Below are positions 51,995 to 59,997 of a DNA stretch of 64,000 bases, in pieces. The notes beneath the pieces were generated by a model. That model was given only the letters and a program-made list of their open reading frames with translations, did no database searches and was not told where the DNA came from. Position 1 is the stretch's first letter, and each line of letters starts with the position of its first letter. Source of the DNA: Haliea sp. (GTDB lineage: Bacteria; Pseudomonadota; Gammaproteobacteria; Pseudomonadales; Halieaceae); assembly GCA_016704305.1 (NCBI GenBank), contig JADJAL010000059.1, forward strand, positions 133,681 to 197,680, in the 5' to 3' direction. The translations under genes were made by a program, and so were the position numbers.

Positions 51995-52783
51995 TTGAGC
52001 CTGACCCTCGTTCGCCGCTTTTGGCCCATTCTCACTGGAACACATCGTTACGAGAAAACACTGTCCACGCGCGGTCGTGGGCAGGGTGTTTTTATCGAGG
52101 CCCCCATACTTGCCTACCTGATCGAAACGCGAAACGGTCGCATCCTGTATGACGTCGGGTGTGATTACAGCAAGGTCAACAATCCTGCTTTGCAACGCCA
52201 GTACTACGGCAATGAGGCGTTTCCGTTTGGACCACCACAGATGACGCAGGAGCAGCGTCTGCCGAACAGGCTGTCGCGACTGGGACTCACGCCGCAAGAT
52301 GTCGATGTCGTATTTATCGGACATTTGCATTTTGATCACGGTGGCGGTCTGTGCGACATGCAGCATGCGGAGATCCACGTGCACGAACACGAACTCGCGG
52401 CTGCGAGGGAACAGGCGGATGAGGCCTACTTCCAGGATGATTTCAGTGGAGACTATCGCTGGAGGGTCAAAGCGGGCGACTACGTGCTTGAAGCGGGCGT
52501 ATCAGCCATTGAGTCCCCCGGCCATACTGCAGGGCACATGTCCATGCTGATTGAATTGCCGAAAGGCCCGCCGATCTTGCTCGCTGGCGATGCCGCCGAC
52601 CTGCGGGAGAATATCGACGATGAGGTCGCGCCCGGGTTGTGTTGGCATGACCGGGAAGACATTGCGATCGCGAGCATCCGCAAGTTGAAAGCCATCGCCA
52701 AACACACCGGTGCACGGCTCTGGCCGAATCATGACCTCGGGTTTTACCAACAGTGCCATCCGTTTCCCATGCACTATGAATAG
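51995..52783 (+). CDS. metallo-beta-lactamase-fold hydrolase, N-acyl homoserine lactonase-like
   Basis: 262 residues with the MBL metal motif IGHLHFDHGGGL (HxHxDH), the downstream His in ESPGHTAGHMSML, GDAADL and the final LWPNHDLGF. LAYLIETRNGRILYDVGCDYSKV and the residue spacing are close to AHL lactonases (AiiA/AttM type) and other lactonases. TTG 51995 is the only start after the in-frame stop at 51977; AGGAG abuts it, an unusually short spacing. The last 8 bases overlap the DMT transporter gene. True signal-quenching activity is not shown by sequence. Confidence 0.82.
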   Translation: MSLTLVRRFWPILTGTHRYEKTLSTRGRGQGVFIEAPILAYLIETRNGRILYDVGCDYSKVNNPALQRQYYGNEAFPFGPPQMTQEQRLPNRLSRLGLTPQDVDVVFIGHLHFDHGGGLCDMQHAEIHVHEHELAAAREQADEAYFQDDFSGDYRWRVKAGDYVLEAGVSAIESPGHTAGHMSMLIELPKGPPILLAGDAADLRENIDDEVAPGLCWHDREDIAIASIRKLKAIAKHTGARLWPNHDLGFYQQCHPFPMHYE

Positions 52784-53693
52784 CAACGCAGGGAGGACGC
52801 CGCGATTGGCGGTGCTGGTGCTGTTCCTCAGCTCGGCAGCCTGGGGCCTGACCTGGTTGCCTATCAAGGCGCTGGGTAACATGGGGCTGGATGGCATGCA
52901 TCTGGTGTTTATCGCATTTTTGTCCGGTGCGCTGCTATTGTCGCCGTGGCTTTATCGGCAGAGGCGTTACTGGCGGCAAAAAATCACCATGATGCTGCTG
53001 ATCACCTTCGCCGGCGGCTTTGCCAATGCGTCTTTTCAGTCAGCGATCTATCACGGCGATGTCCTCAGGGTAATGATTCTTTTCTACCTGTTACCCGTAT
53101 GGAGCGTGATCGGAGGACGTGTATTTCTCGGTGAGAAAATGGATGCTGTTCGCCTGCTGGCGGTTGCGTTGAGTTTATCCGGAGCGTTTATCATCCTTGA
53201 TATCGCGGACAGCGCCTGGGCCGGCGTCAGCTGGATTGACCTGCTGGCCATTGGATCGGGGATCGGACTTGCCGCTACCAATATCCTGTTCCAGTTTACG
53301 CAGGACATACCGGTGATGAGTAAGGTGTCGGCGATGTTTATCGGCTGTACCGTATTGATCGGACTGTCCTTAATGGTGTTCACAAGCGCAGCCGGGTTCC
53401 CCAATCCCAATGCCGTGTTATTGGCTGTTGCATACGGCGCCCTGTGGTTGACGCTTATCACTGTCGGCACACAGTGGGGAGTAACGCAGATGGAAGCAGG
53501 CCGATCTGCGATCATCATTGTGATGGAGCTGGTTGTGGCGGTGGTTTCAACCGCATTGATCATGTCCGGGGAACTGCAATACTTTGAAGTGATTGGTGGC
53601 CTCATGGTGTTGAGCGCCGCATTGCTGGAAGGCTCGCGCAATGAAGTGAAGGGCGGAATAAGCGCCCTTTTGCGGCCAATCCACGACAGGTAA
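52776..53693 (+). CDS. EamA/DMT-family transporter
   Basis: 305 residues with about ten hydrophobic helices in two EamA repeats: LAVLVLFLSSAAWGLTWLPIKALG, LVFIAFLSGALLLSPWL, MILFYLLPVWSVIGGRVFLGEKM, RLLAVALSLSGAFIILDIAD, IDLLAIGSGIGLAATNILFQF and ITVGTQWGVTQMEAGRSAIIIVMELVVAVVS. Drug/metabolite exporters of this class often export amino acids or small metabolites. ATG 52776 overlaps the lactonase-like gene, so the pair may export or inactivate one class of compound. Confidence 0.88.
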   Translation: MNSNAGRTPRLAVLVLFLSSAAWGLTWLPIKALGNMGLDGMHLVFIAFLSGALLLSPWLYRQRRYWRQKITMMLLITFAGGFANASFQSAIYHGDVLRVMILFYLLPVWSVIGGRVFLGEKMDAVRLLAVALSLSGAFIILDIADSAWAGVSWIDLLAIGSGIGLAATNILFQFTQDIPVMSKVSAMFIGCTVLIGLSLMVFTSAAGFPNPNAVLLAVAYGALWLTLITVGTQWGVTQMEAGRSAIIIVMELVVAVVSTALIMSGELQYFEVIGGLMVLSAALLEGSRNEVKGGISALLRPIHDR

Positions 53694-53783
53694 CGTACTT
53701 CCTCTGCCAGGCGAAGTGCTGTTTCAATGGCGGCGCGCATCCTATGATGCAGCCATCGCCTCCGCATCCACCAGGAATTGGAC

Positions 53784-54311
53784 ATGTACAACACGCCGCT
53801 CGTGCCGGATGACTTCGAACTGCCGCTAGTCCTTGAGACTGATCGCATGCGCCTGCGGCCACTGACAGCAAACGATGCGGTGAAGGATTACGAGGCGGTC
53901 ATCAGCAGCAGCGAGCGCCTGCGCACTGTCTACAATCCGGGTGGCCAGTGGCCGCTCGGGTTGACGCTGGAACAAAACACGATCGAACTCGGCTGGCACC
54001 AGGTTGAGTTCCAGCTGCGCACCTCCTTCGCGTACACGGTGGTGAGCCTGGATGAGACAGAGGTCATGGGCTGCGTCTACATCTATCCCGTGCGCAAGCC
54101 GGCTTACGACGCGCAGGTCACGATGTGGGTGCGCCAGTCGCGTGTTGCCGAGGGACTGGACGAGCACCTGTTTGCGACGGTGGAGGCGTGGATTCGCGAT
54201 TGTTGGCCGTTTGCCAGGCCGGCCTATCCGTGCCGGCGGATTTCCTTCGAGGAATGGCGCGCGGACTCAAGCACTGACCCAAGTCCTGACTCAAGTGCTC
54301 TGCAGCAATAG
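53784..54311 (+). CDS. GNAT-family N-acetyltransferase
   Basis: 175 residues. LETDRMRLRPLTANDAVKDYEAV is a common GNAT start; YTVVSLDETEVMGCVYIYPV and AQVTMWVRQSRVAEGLDEHLFATVEAWI include the strands and the acetyl-CoA-binding area, although the R/QxxGxG loop is weak (VRQSRVAEGLDE). ATG 53784 has AGGA seven bases before it. Substrate unknown. The 3' end overlaps the convergent MetX-like gene by 21 bases. Confidence 0.8.
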   Translation: MYNTPLVPDDFELPLVLETDRMRLRPLTANDAVKDYEAVISSSERLRTVYNPGGQWPLGLTLEQNTIELGWHQVEFQLRTSFAYTVVSLDETEVMGCVYIYPVRKPAYDAQVTMWVRQSRVAEGLDEHLFATVEAWIRDCWPFARPAYPCRRISFEEWRADSSTDPSPDSSALQQ

Positions 54312-55322
54312 CGATTCGACAGCGTTGAAAATCGCGCGTGTTTCCTCGGGCAGACGCCCCGGTCCGCCGGCGATGTGGCCGTAGTCGGAGCGCAGCACCA
54401 TCAGTTGGGCGCCAAGTCTTTGCGCATCAATACGCGCATCCGCCTGCGTAAAGTACAGGTCAGTGTCGCTGGGCATTAGCATGCCGGGACAGGAAAGTGC
54501 GACGGATTCACTCGCGGGCGCCGCGTGTTCTTCCATATAGCGCAGCACATCGCCGTGCTGCCAGGTATGCAACTGGGTGAGTAGGTCGTTTGCGTCCTGG
54601 TTCAGGTGGTCGTCGATCCAAAACTCCACCAGCGCGTCGATCGATGCGAAGCCGAGCTGCCCATACAGTCCATCACGAAAGAAAGCCTGGCTGTATGCCC
54701 AACTGGCATAGACGCGGGCAAACGCTTCCAGGCCGCGCCCAGGTGGTGTTTTGTAATCCCCGCCGGCGAAGTCCTGGTCCGCTGTGAGCGCACTGGCAAC
54801 GCCCTCCAGGAAAAGGCGATTGTGCGGGTAACACCTGGCCGTTGCGCACACAGCCAGGACACTGCCCACTTCCTGCGGATAACTCGCGGCCCACTGTAAA
54901 GCCTGCATGCCGCCCATCGACCAACCCATCACTAGCCTGGGTTTGACACCCGGGAACCTCGCTTCCAGCAGGGCATGTTGGGCGCGAACATTGTCGCCCA
55001 GCGTTATTCGCGGGAAGCCTTTGCCGCCCTGCGGGCCAATGGTATTGCTGGGAGAGCTCGATTCCCCCGCGCCGAACATGCAGGGGATGACCACGCAATA
55101 ACGCGAGGAGTGTATCGGACTATCCGGGTGATCCACCCAGGCGCGATTACCGTTGCCACGGCCCCCGTAATACGTGGGCAGGATAACGAGGTTGTCTGCT
55201 GGTGCGCCCGGTGCACCAATTTGGTGGTAGTGCAGCCGCGCGCCCAGCAAGACGTCGCCACAGTCCAGTTGAAAATCGCCCAGCTCAAAATCGTATTCGC
55301 ACCATTTGTCATTCAGATTCAA
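54291..55322 (-). CDS. alpha/beta-fold hydrolase, homoserine O-acetyltransferase (MetX)-like
   Basis: About 343 residues. LVMGWSMGGMQALQWAASYP is the nucleophile elbow (GWSMGG, Ser) of MetX-like acyltransferases; LLGARLHYHQIGAP, NLVILPTYYGGRGN and PSNTIGPQGGKGFPRITLGDNVRAQHAL are also MetX-type; the catalytic Asp and His fall in PSDTDLYF and DYGHIAG. The frame is open to 55487, but TTG 55322 has AAGGGG seven bases upstream and is the best start. True MetX is usually with metW; neither is here, so an ester hydrolase role is just as likely. It is divergent from glnT across 109 bp. Confidence 0.8.
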   Translation of the reverse strand: MNLNDKWCEYDFELGDFQLDCGDVLLGARLHYHQIGAPGAPADNLVILPTYYGGRGNGNRAWVDHPDSPIHSSRYCVVIPCMFGAGESSSPSNTIGPQGGKGFPRITLGDNVRAQHALLEARFPGVKPRLVMGWSMGGMQALQWAASYPQEVGSVLAVCATARCYPHNRLFLEGVASALTADQDFAGGDYKTPPGRGLEAFARVYASWAYSQAFFRDGLYGQLGFASIDALVEFWIDDHLNQDANDLLTQLHTWQHGDVLRYMEEHAAPASESVALSCPGMLMPSDTDLYFTQADARIDAQRLGAQLMVLRSDYGHIAGGPGRLPEETRAIFNAVESLLLQST

Positions 55323-55356
55323 CGTGTTACCCCTTGTGCAGCAGTGGCGACCCAAT

Positions 55357-55378
55357 AAACATGCAGGTTGGCATGTTT
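55357..55378. promoter_or_regulatory. 22-bp perfect palindrome, candidate operator between MetX-like gene and glnT
   Basis: AAACATGC (55357-55364) and GCATGTTT (55371-55378) are perfect 8-nt arms with a 6-nt centre, in the 109-bp gap between the divergent MetX-like and glnT genes. The size suits a TetR-family dimer; a TetR gene lies just downstream of glnT. One operator here could control both directions. Confidence 0.55.
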
Positions 55379-55431
55379 CTTGGATAGGCTCATGGAGACT
55401 GCAAGATTTATTCCCAATTCGAGGAGCGAGC

Positions 55432-56784
55432 ATGGACATTGAAACGATCAAACAGGATTGCCTGGCCAAGGGTATCAAATACGGCATTGCCAGCTATGTG
55501 GATATCCATGGCGCGAGCAAAGGCAAATTTGTACCGGTCAATCATTTCAAGCAGATGTTCGGGGGTTCGGAACTGTTTACCGGCGCCGCACTCGACGGGG
55601 TTCCGCAGGATATATCCGACGACGAAGTCGCGGCGATGCCCGATCCACAATCGATGCAGCAGTGCCAGTGGAATCCGGAGTTGGTATGGTTCGCCAGTGA
55701 CTTATACCTCAAAGGCAAACCGTTCGATGCCTGTTCGCGCACTATCCTGAAACGGCAGCTCGACCGGGCCGCGGCGATGGGCTTTACCTTCAACCTGGGA
55801 ATCGAAACCGAGTTCTTTGTATTGCGGCAAACGGCGGACGGCGGTTTTGCGCCAGTCAGCGCACGCGACGTGCAGGAGAAGCCCTGTTACGACATTCCCA
55901 CGATGATGGACAACATCGCTATCCTCGACGACCTGGTGCAGGCAATGTCGAACATGGGTTGGGGCGTGTACTCCTTCGATCACGAGGATGCCAATGGCCA
56001 GTTCGAGATCGACTTCAATTTCTCCGACGCGCTGACCATGAGCGATCGCGTGGTTTACTTTCGGTTGTTGGCGAATGAAATCGCGCGCAAACACGGCGCA
56101 TTCGCCAGCTTCATGCCGAAGCCATTCGCCAACCGCACCGGGAGTGGCGCGCACTATAATATGTCGCTGGCCGACATCAACACCAAAGCGAACCTGTTCA
56201 GCCCGGCTGCCGGGCAGGATACGTATGCGTGCGGCGTGTCGGAACTGGCTTACCAGTTCATCGGTGGCGTGCTCCGGCATGCCAGGGCCATCAGCGCCGT
56301 TGTTGCACCCACCGTCAACAGTTACAAAAGGCTCGTGCGCAAGGGCAGCATGTCCGGTTCGACCTGGGCGCCGGTCTTCTGCTGCTATGGCAACAATAAT
56401 CGGACCAATATGTTGCGCATACCCAGCGCGGGCTCGCGGGTGGAATGTCGAGCACCCGATATCGCCTGCAATCCCTACCTGGGTGCAGCCCTTATACTCG
56501 CGGCGGGACTGGAGGGAATCGAGCAGGGCATCGATCCCGGCAAGCCACACCGCGAGAACATGTATGACTATTCCGACGCGGAGATTGCCGCGGCCGGTAT
56601 CGAATGCCTGCCGAAAACGCTGTCGGAGGCAACGGATGCCTTTGCCAGCGACCCGCTCGCGCATGCTGTCATGGGTCCGGCGATGCACGCAGCCTTTGTT
56701 GAATTCAAGCGCGCCGAATGGGAGAGTTACCACAACACCATTTCCGAGTGGGAAATCAAACGCTACCTGCGCCTGTTCGGTTAA
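55432..56784 (+). CDS. glnT: glutamine synthetase, GlnT (type III glutamate-ammonia ligase) family
   Basis: 450 residues. ATG 55432 is preceded by GAGGAGCGAG. The beta-Grasp N-domain (GIKYGIASYVDIHGASKGKFVP) leads into the catalytic domain: GIETEFFVL, HEDANGQFEIDFNFSDAL, KPFANRTGSGAHYNMSL, PTVNSYKRLVRKG, NNNRTNMLRIPSAGSRVECRAPD and GLEGIEQGIDPG. These are the TIGR03105-type short GlnT enzymes, which in some bacteria ligate alkylamines (for example gamma-glutamylmethylamide) instead of ammonia. No mgs or mgd genes for the N-methylglutamate pathway are nearby. The likely regulator is the TetR gene 89 bp downstream. Confidence 0.88.
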   Translation: MDIETIKQDCLAKGIKYGIASYVDIHGASKGKFVPVNHFKQMFGGSELFTGAALDGVPQDISDDEVAAMPDPQSMQQCQWNPELVWFASDLYLKGKPFDACSRTILKRQLDRAAAMGFTFNLGIETEFFVLRQTADGGFAPVSARDVQEKPCYDIPTMMDNIAILDDLVQAMSNMGWGVYSFDHEDANGQFEIDFNFSDALTMSDRVVYFRLLANEIARKHGAFASFMPKPFANRTGSGAHYNMSLADINTKANLFSPAAGQDTYACGVSELAYQFIGGVLRHARAISAVVAPTVNSYKRLVRKGSMSGSTWAPVFCCYGNNNRTNMLRIPSAGSRVECRAPDIACNPYLGAALILAAGLEGIEQGIDPGKPHRENMYDYSDAEIAAAGIECLPKTLSEATDAFASDPLAHAVMGPAMHAAFVEFKRAEWESYHNTISEWEIKRYLRLFG

Positions 56785-56873
56785 GCGCAACAACACGGGT
56801 GTCGCACGTATGCGCCATTTGCCGGCGCAATCACCGCAGCGATGCCTGTCACCCTGGAAATACCTAGACGCCT

Positions 56874-57494
56874 ATGCGAAGAACCAAGGAAGACGCAGCG
56901 AAGACCCGACAAAGTGTCATTGATGCCGCCCTCAGGCTTTTCGGGCAGCGCGGCTACAGTGGCACGACGCTGCGCCTGATCGCCGCCGAGGCCGGTTGCT
57001 CGCGCGGCCCTATCTACTGGCATTTCGCCAATAAGGAAGAGTTGTTTGAAGCGATTCTGGCTTACTCGCAGTTGCCGCTGGAGAACCTGATCAAGGAGTA
57101 TCAGGACTCACACGAGCAGGACGACCCTGATGCAGTCGCCGCGGATTTTGCCAGGCGTTGGCTGCGCCTGCTGTTGGAGGATGCCTATTTTCGTGATTCA
57201 TTTGAAATCTTCCTGAACAAGACCGAGTTTACGGAGGAGGTATCGAAGACCTTGCAGCGGGAACGCGCACTGACCGCGTCCCTGATAGCAACCTTCTCGG
57301 GCCTCGTGGAGCGTTCCAGGGTGCTGCGCGATATCCATCCGGCGCAACCCGCCCAAACCGTTGCGTTTGCGATGTACTCGTATCTGATGGGCGTAACACA
57401 AAGCTGGTTTTTATACCCCGAGCTCGCCAATCTTGAAAACAGCCTGGAGTATTTTGTAACAGACTTCCTGCGACTGCTACGCGCAGGCGAGTGA
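56874..57494 (+). CDS. TetR/AcrR-family transcriptional repressor
   Basis: 206 residues. N-terminal helix-turn-helix: RRTKEDAAKTRQSVIDAALRLFGQRGYSGTTLRLIAAEAGCSRGPIYWHFANKEELF, the classic TetR DNA-binding domain. The rest is a helical effector domain (RRWLRLLLEDAYFRDSFEIFLNKTEFTEEV, TVAFAMYSYLMGVTQSWFLYPE) of the AcrR/TtgR length. It probably binds the palindrome at 55357-55378; ligand unknown. Its 3' end overlaps the ATPase remnant on the other strand by 18 bases, so the remnant probably arrived or decayed without harming it. Confidence 0.9.
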   Translation: MRRTKEDAAKTRQSVIDAALRLFGQRGYSGTTLRLIAAEAGCSRGPIYWHFANKEELFEAILAYSQLPLENLIKEYQDSHEQDDPDAVAADFARRWLRLLLEDAYFRDSFEIFLNKTEFTEEVSKTLQRERALTASLIATFSGLVERSRVLRDIHPAQPAQTVAFAMYSYLMGVTQSWFLYPELANLENSLEYFVTDFLRLLRAGE

Positions 57495-57668
57495 CTGCGC
57501 GCGCATCATCTGGCGGATGGCTTTTTCCAGCGTACGATATTCCTCAATATCCAGCATAGCGTCACGGTTATCGCTCTGTCGTTCGAAGTTCGGATGAATG
57601 ACTTCAAGGATTCTGCCAGGGCGAGTGCCCATGAAAAATACCACATCTGCGGTCTGAGGTGCGAAGAG
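57477..57668 (-). pseudogene. C-terminal remnant of an ABC ATPase (NitT/TauT SsuB/TauB type)
   Basis: The frame reads APQTADVVFFMGTRPGRILEV then HPNFERQSDNRDAMLDIEEY and RTLEKAIRQMMRAQ. This is the C-terminal end of nitrate/taurine/sulfonate ABC ATPases (the LADRVVVMxxRPGRI step and the closing helix). The Walker motifs and signature are missing; no ATG fits. The break lies near 57668, next to a MITE-like element and IS91. It may have belonged with the orphan binding protein at 50690-51673. Confidence 0.65.
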
Positions 57669-57765
57669 ACAAAAATCACTCGTCGAAAACACACCAGTGT
57701 ACGTCCGCTTTACTACTCAACAACGGTCATAGCTGAGACTGCAACAGGAATTACCGCCTTCGCCT

Positions 57766-57924
57766 GAGGCTATGTGAAAACGCAAAGACCGACAAAAGGA
57801 ACTGACAATTCTCATCAATACCGCGCATGAGAGTCGCCTCAAACGGAATATTTCCCGTAAAAATACAAAGCAAGTGTTCCTCCCCGCGATTGAAAAATCA
57901 GTGGCGGAGTTTTCACACAGCCTC
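57766..57924. mobile_element. 159-bp MITE-like element with 16-bp terminal inverted repeats
   Basis: GAGGCTATGTGAAAAC at 57766-57781 and its inverse GTTTTCACACAGCCTC at 57909-57924 match at 15 of 16 positions. GCCT flanks both ends (57762-57765 and 57925-57928), a possible target duplication. There is no ORF inside, so it must be mobilised in trans by a related IS transposase. It lies in the 57693-58039 gap between the ATPase remnant and IS91; the rest of that gap shows nothing I recognise apart from the probable left end of IS91. Confidence 0.6.
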
Positions 57925-58039
57925 GCCTAAATGCGGTCCTAAGCAGTAGGGCGCAATCTCTCCGCACACTTCGGATGTGGCACTTCGCTTATAGCTGCCA
58001 CAAGCTGCTGATCAGAGTCATTGGTTTCCGAGACACAGC

Positions 58040-59575
58040 ATGTTGGCACAAGGCAGGGACGCCCTTGGTCACGCCACCTATGAACGCCATCGCCCAGAGC
58101 AAACTCTGCTCTACCAGCTTGTAGAGAAACACTACCCCGCCCTGGTTGAGCAATTGGAATTTCAGGGCAAAAGTCTGCCGGCTCATGTCCATCGAGAGTT
58201 TGAAGCGTATCTCAAATGCGGTCGCCTCGAACACGGATTCCTGCGGGTACGTTGTGACACCTGCCACTTCGAGCGGCTGGTAGCATTCTCTTGCAAGAAA
58301 CGCGGATTCTGCCCGAGCTGTGGCGCGCGCAGAATGGCTGAAACCGCTGCCCTGCTGGCTGATGAAGTCTTTCCCGATGTGCCGCTTCGCCAGTGGGTTA
58401 TCAGTTTTCCGTTTCCCCTGCGCTACCTGTTTGCCGCCCACCCCCAGGCGATGGGCAAGGTGCTGGGCATCGTTTATCGGGCGATCTCGACCCACCTGAT
58501 CCACAAGGCCGGATTACAAATCAAGGATGGCGCGACCGGCGCAGTGACGCTGATCCAGCGGTTCGGATCAGCCCTCAACCTCAACATACATTTTCACATC
58601 CTGTTCCTGGATGGCGTATACGTCTACCGCGATAACCGACCGCCCCGGTTTCAGCGGGTCAGGGCGCCGGACAAAAGCGAGTTGGAGGATCTGGTTCAGC
58701 TGATCAGCCAACGTGCAGGCCGTTGCCTGGAACGGCTGGGCTTGCTGGAGCAGGATGCCGAGAGCGCCTGGCTGGAACTCGAACCCGCAGACGACACCGA
58801 TGCCCTGCCCCAGATACTGGGCAGTTCCGTCTCCTACCGGATCGCGGTTGGCCCACAGCAAGGCCAAAAAGCGTTCATGATCCGCACCATCCAGCCACTG
58901 AACAGACCTGATCCCGGACTGGAGCGGGTGGCCAAGGCCAATGGCTTCTCCCTGCACGCCGGGGTGAGCTGCGAGGGACACCAAAAAGACAAACGGGAAC
59001 GGCTTTGCCGGTATATTGCCCGCCCAGCCGTTGCGATTCCTCGCCTTTCAATCAGTTCCACCGGCAAAGTGGTCTACACCCTGAAGACGCCTTACCGGGA
59101 CGGGACGACCCGGGTGGCCTTCGACCCGGTGGATTTCATCGCTCGACTGGCGGCCCTCGTACCCAAACCTCGCGTCAACCTCACTCGCTACCATGGCGTT
59201 CTGGCACCCAACTACCGGTGGCGTAGGTTGGTCACGCCAGCTAAACGCGGCAAAGGTGTGAAGCCTATTGCTAATACGGAAGTTCGTTCACCGACTGAGC
59301 GTCATTTCGCCATGACCTGGGCTCAGCGACTCAAGCGAGTATTTAACATAGACATCGAAGTCTGCAGCCGCTGCGGTGGCTCTGCCAGAGTCGTCGCTTG
59401 CATTGAGGACCAGGACATTATCGACAGGATCTTGGCTCATCTTCGCGAGAAGGAACAGGAAGCCCCTGCCCGACCCCTCCTGGTACCGCCAACCAGGGCG
59501 CCACCTGCCACGCTGTCTCTTTTCGCCGGGAAGGAAACCGTGTTTTCACAGGTCAATCAGCAGGGACGCCACTGA
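58040..59575 (+). CDS. IS91-family transposase, intact
   Basis: 511-residue HUH-type transposase for rolling-circle transposition. N-terminal zinc-binding domain: LRVRCDTCHFERLVAFSCKKRGFCPSCGARRMAETAA. HUH motif region: FGSALNLNIHFHILFLDG. Then RLCRYIARPAVAIPRLSISSTGKVVYTLKTPYRDGTT, RLAALVPKPRVNLTRYHGVLAPNYRWR and a second Zn-type CSRCGGSARVVACI. All parts and the length fit the family. I cannot assign the oriIS and terIS ends with certainty; the right end may lie near 59757, where sequence switches to a dihydrolipoyl dehydrogenase tail. No partner integrase is present. Confidence 0.9.
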   Translation: MLAQGRDALGHATYERHRPEQTLLYQLVEKHYPALVEQLEFQGKSLPAHVHREFEAYLKCGRLEHGFLRVRCDTCHFERLVAFSCKKRGFCPSCGARRMAETAALLADEVFPDVPLRQWVISFPFPLRYLFAAHPQAMGKVLGIVYRAISTHLIHKAGLQIKDGATGAVTLIQRFGSALNLNIHFHILFLDGVYVYRDNRPPRFQRVRAPDKSELEDLVQLISQRAGRCLERLGLLEQDAESAWLELEPADDTDALPQILGSSVSYRIAVGPQQGQKAFMIRTIQPLNRPDPGLERVAKANGFSLHAGVSCEGHQKDKRERLCRYIARPAVAIPRLSISSTGKVVYTLKTPYRDGTTRVAFDPVDFIARLAALVPKPRVNLTRYHGVLAPNYRWRRLVTPAKRGKGVKPIANTEVRSPTERHFAMTWAQRLKRVFNIDIEVCSRCGGSARVVACIEDQDIIDRILAHLREKEQEAPARPLLVPPTRAPPATLSLFAGKETVFSQVNQQGRH

Positions 59576-59757
59576 ACGATAGTTGGCATAGGTTTCTGTG
59601 TGCTTCTGTCCGGGGATGGATGGAAAAGATCTGTGAGGGAGCCGATACGAGCGCGTTTTCGAGTTGATTAAGGATGATTGAGCGTCATCTTCGGGTCAAC
59701 GATCTGGGAGGCGCGAGTGGATCTCTTCCCAATACCCCATTTATATGGCTTATACTT

Positions 59758-59889
59758 ATCGAGATGGGCGCGGATGCGGTGGACATTGGTAAGACGATTC
59801 ACCCGCACCCAACCCTTGGGGAGTCCATCGGCATGGCGGCGGAGGTGGCGCATGGCAGCTGCACGGATGTGCCGCCTGCGCGCAAGTAA
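59758..59889 (+). pseudogene. 3' end of a dihydrolipoyl dehydrogenase gene (lpdA), 43 codons
   Basis: From 59758 the frame reads IEMGADAVDIGKTIHPHPTL then GESIGMAAEVAHGSCTDVPP and ARK before TAA at 59887. This is the C-terminus of the E3 subunit, with the active-site His-Pro pair of E3 in HPHPTLGES; E. coli Lpd ends in a near match. The wording suggests a betaproteobacterial (Burkholderiales) source. Upstream of 59758 the similarity stops at once, marking a junction with the IS91 right flank (59576-59757, no gene seen). Confidence 0.7.
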
Positions 59890-59912
59890 GTCCGCAGCCA
59901 AGCTACCCTGCC

Positions 59913-59942
59913 AAGGCCCGAACTGGCGACGGTTCGGGCCTT
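59913..59942 (+). terminator. hairpin, probable terminator of the lpdA fragment
   Basis: AAGGCCCGAAC (59913-59923) and GTTCGGGCCTT (59932-59942) are perfect 11-nt arms with an 8-nt loop, 23 bp after the lpdA stop. The T run is short (TT then GTGC), so termination strength is uncertain. Confidence 0.6.
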
Positions 59943-59974
59943 GTGCTTTGCGTACCCAAACAATCGCCGCAGAA

Positions 59975-59994
59975 TACTGTGCATTTGTACAGTA
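59975..59994. promoter_or_regulatory. LexA-type SOS box upstream of the second IS91 transposase
   Basis: TACTGT at 59975-59980 and ACAGTA at 59989-59994 enclose eight bases, matching the CTGT-N8-ACAG LexA operator with the outer TA pairs as in E. coli. It is only 3 bp before ATG 59998, so bound LexA would block the transcript start or early elongation. Direct sequence observation; LexA control is inferred. Confidence 0.65.
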
Positions 59995-59997
59995 TTC

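Noticed and set aside
51995..53693. Quorum-quenching island (lactonase plus exporter)
   Set aside because: The fold alone does not show AHL activity and no luxI/luxR gene is in the window; kept only as a family-level call.
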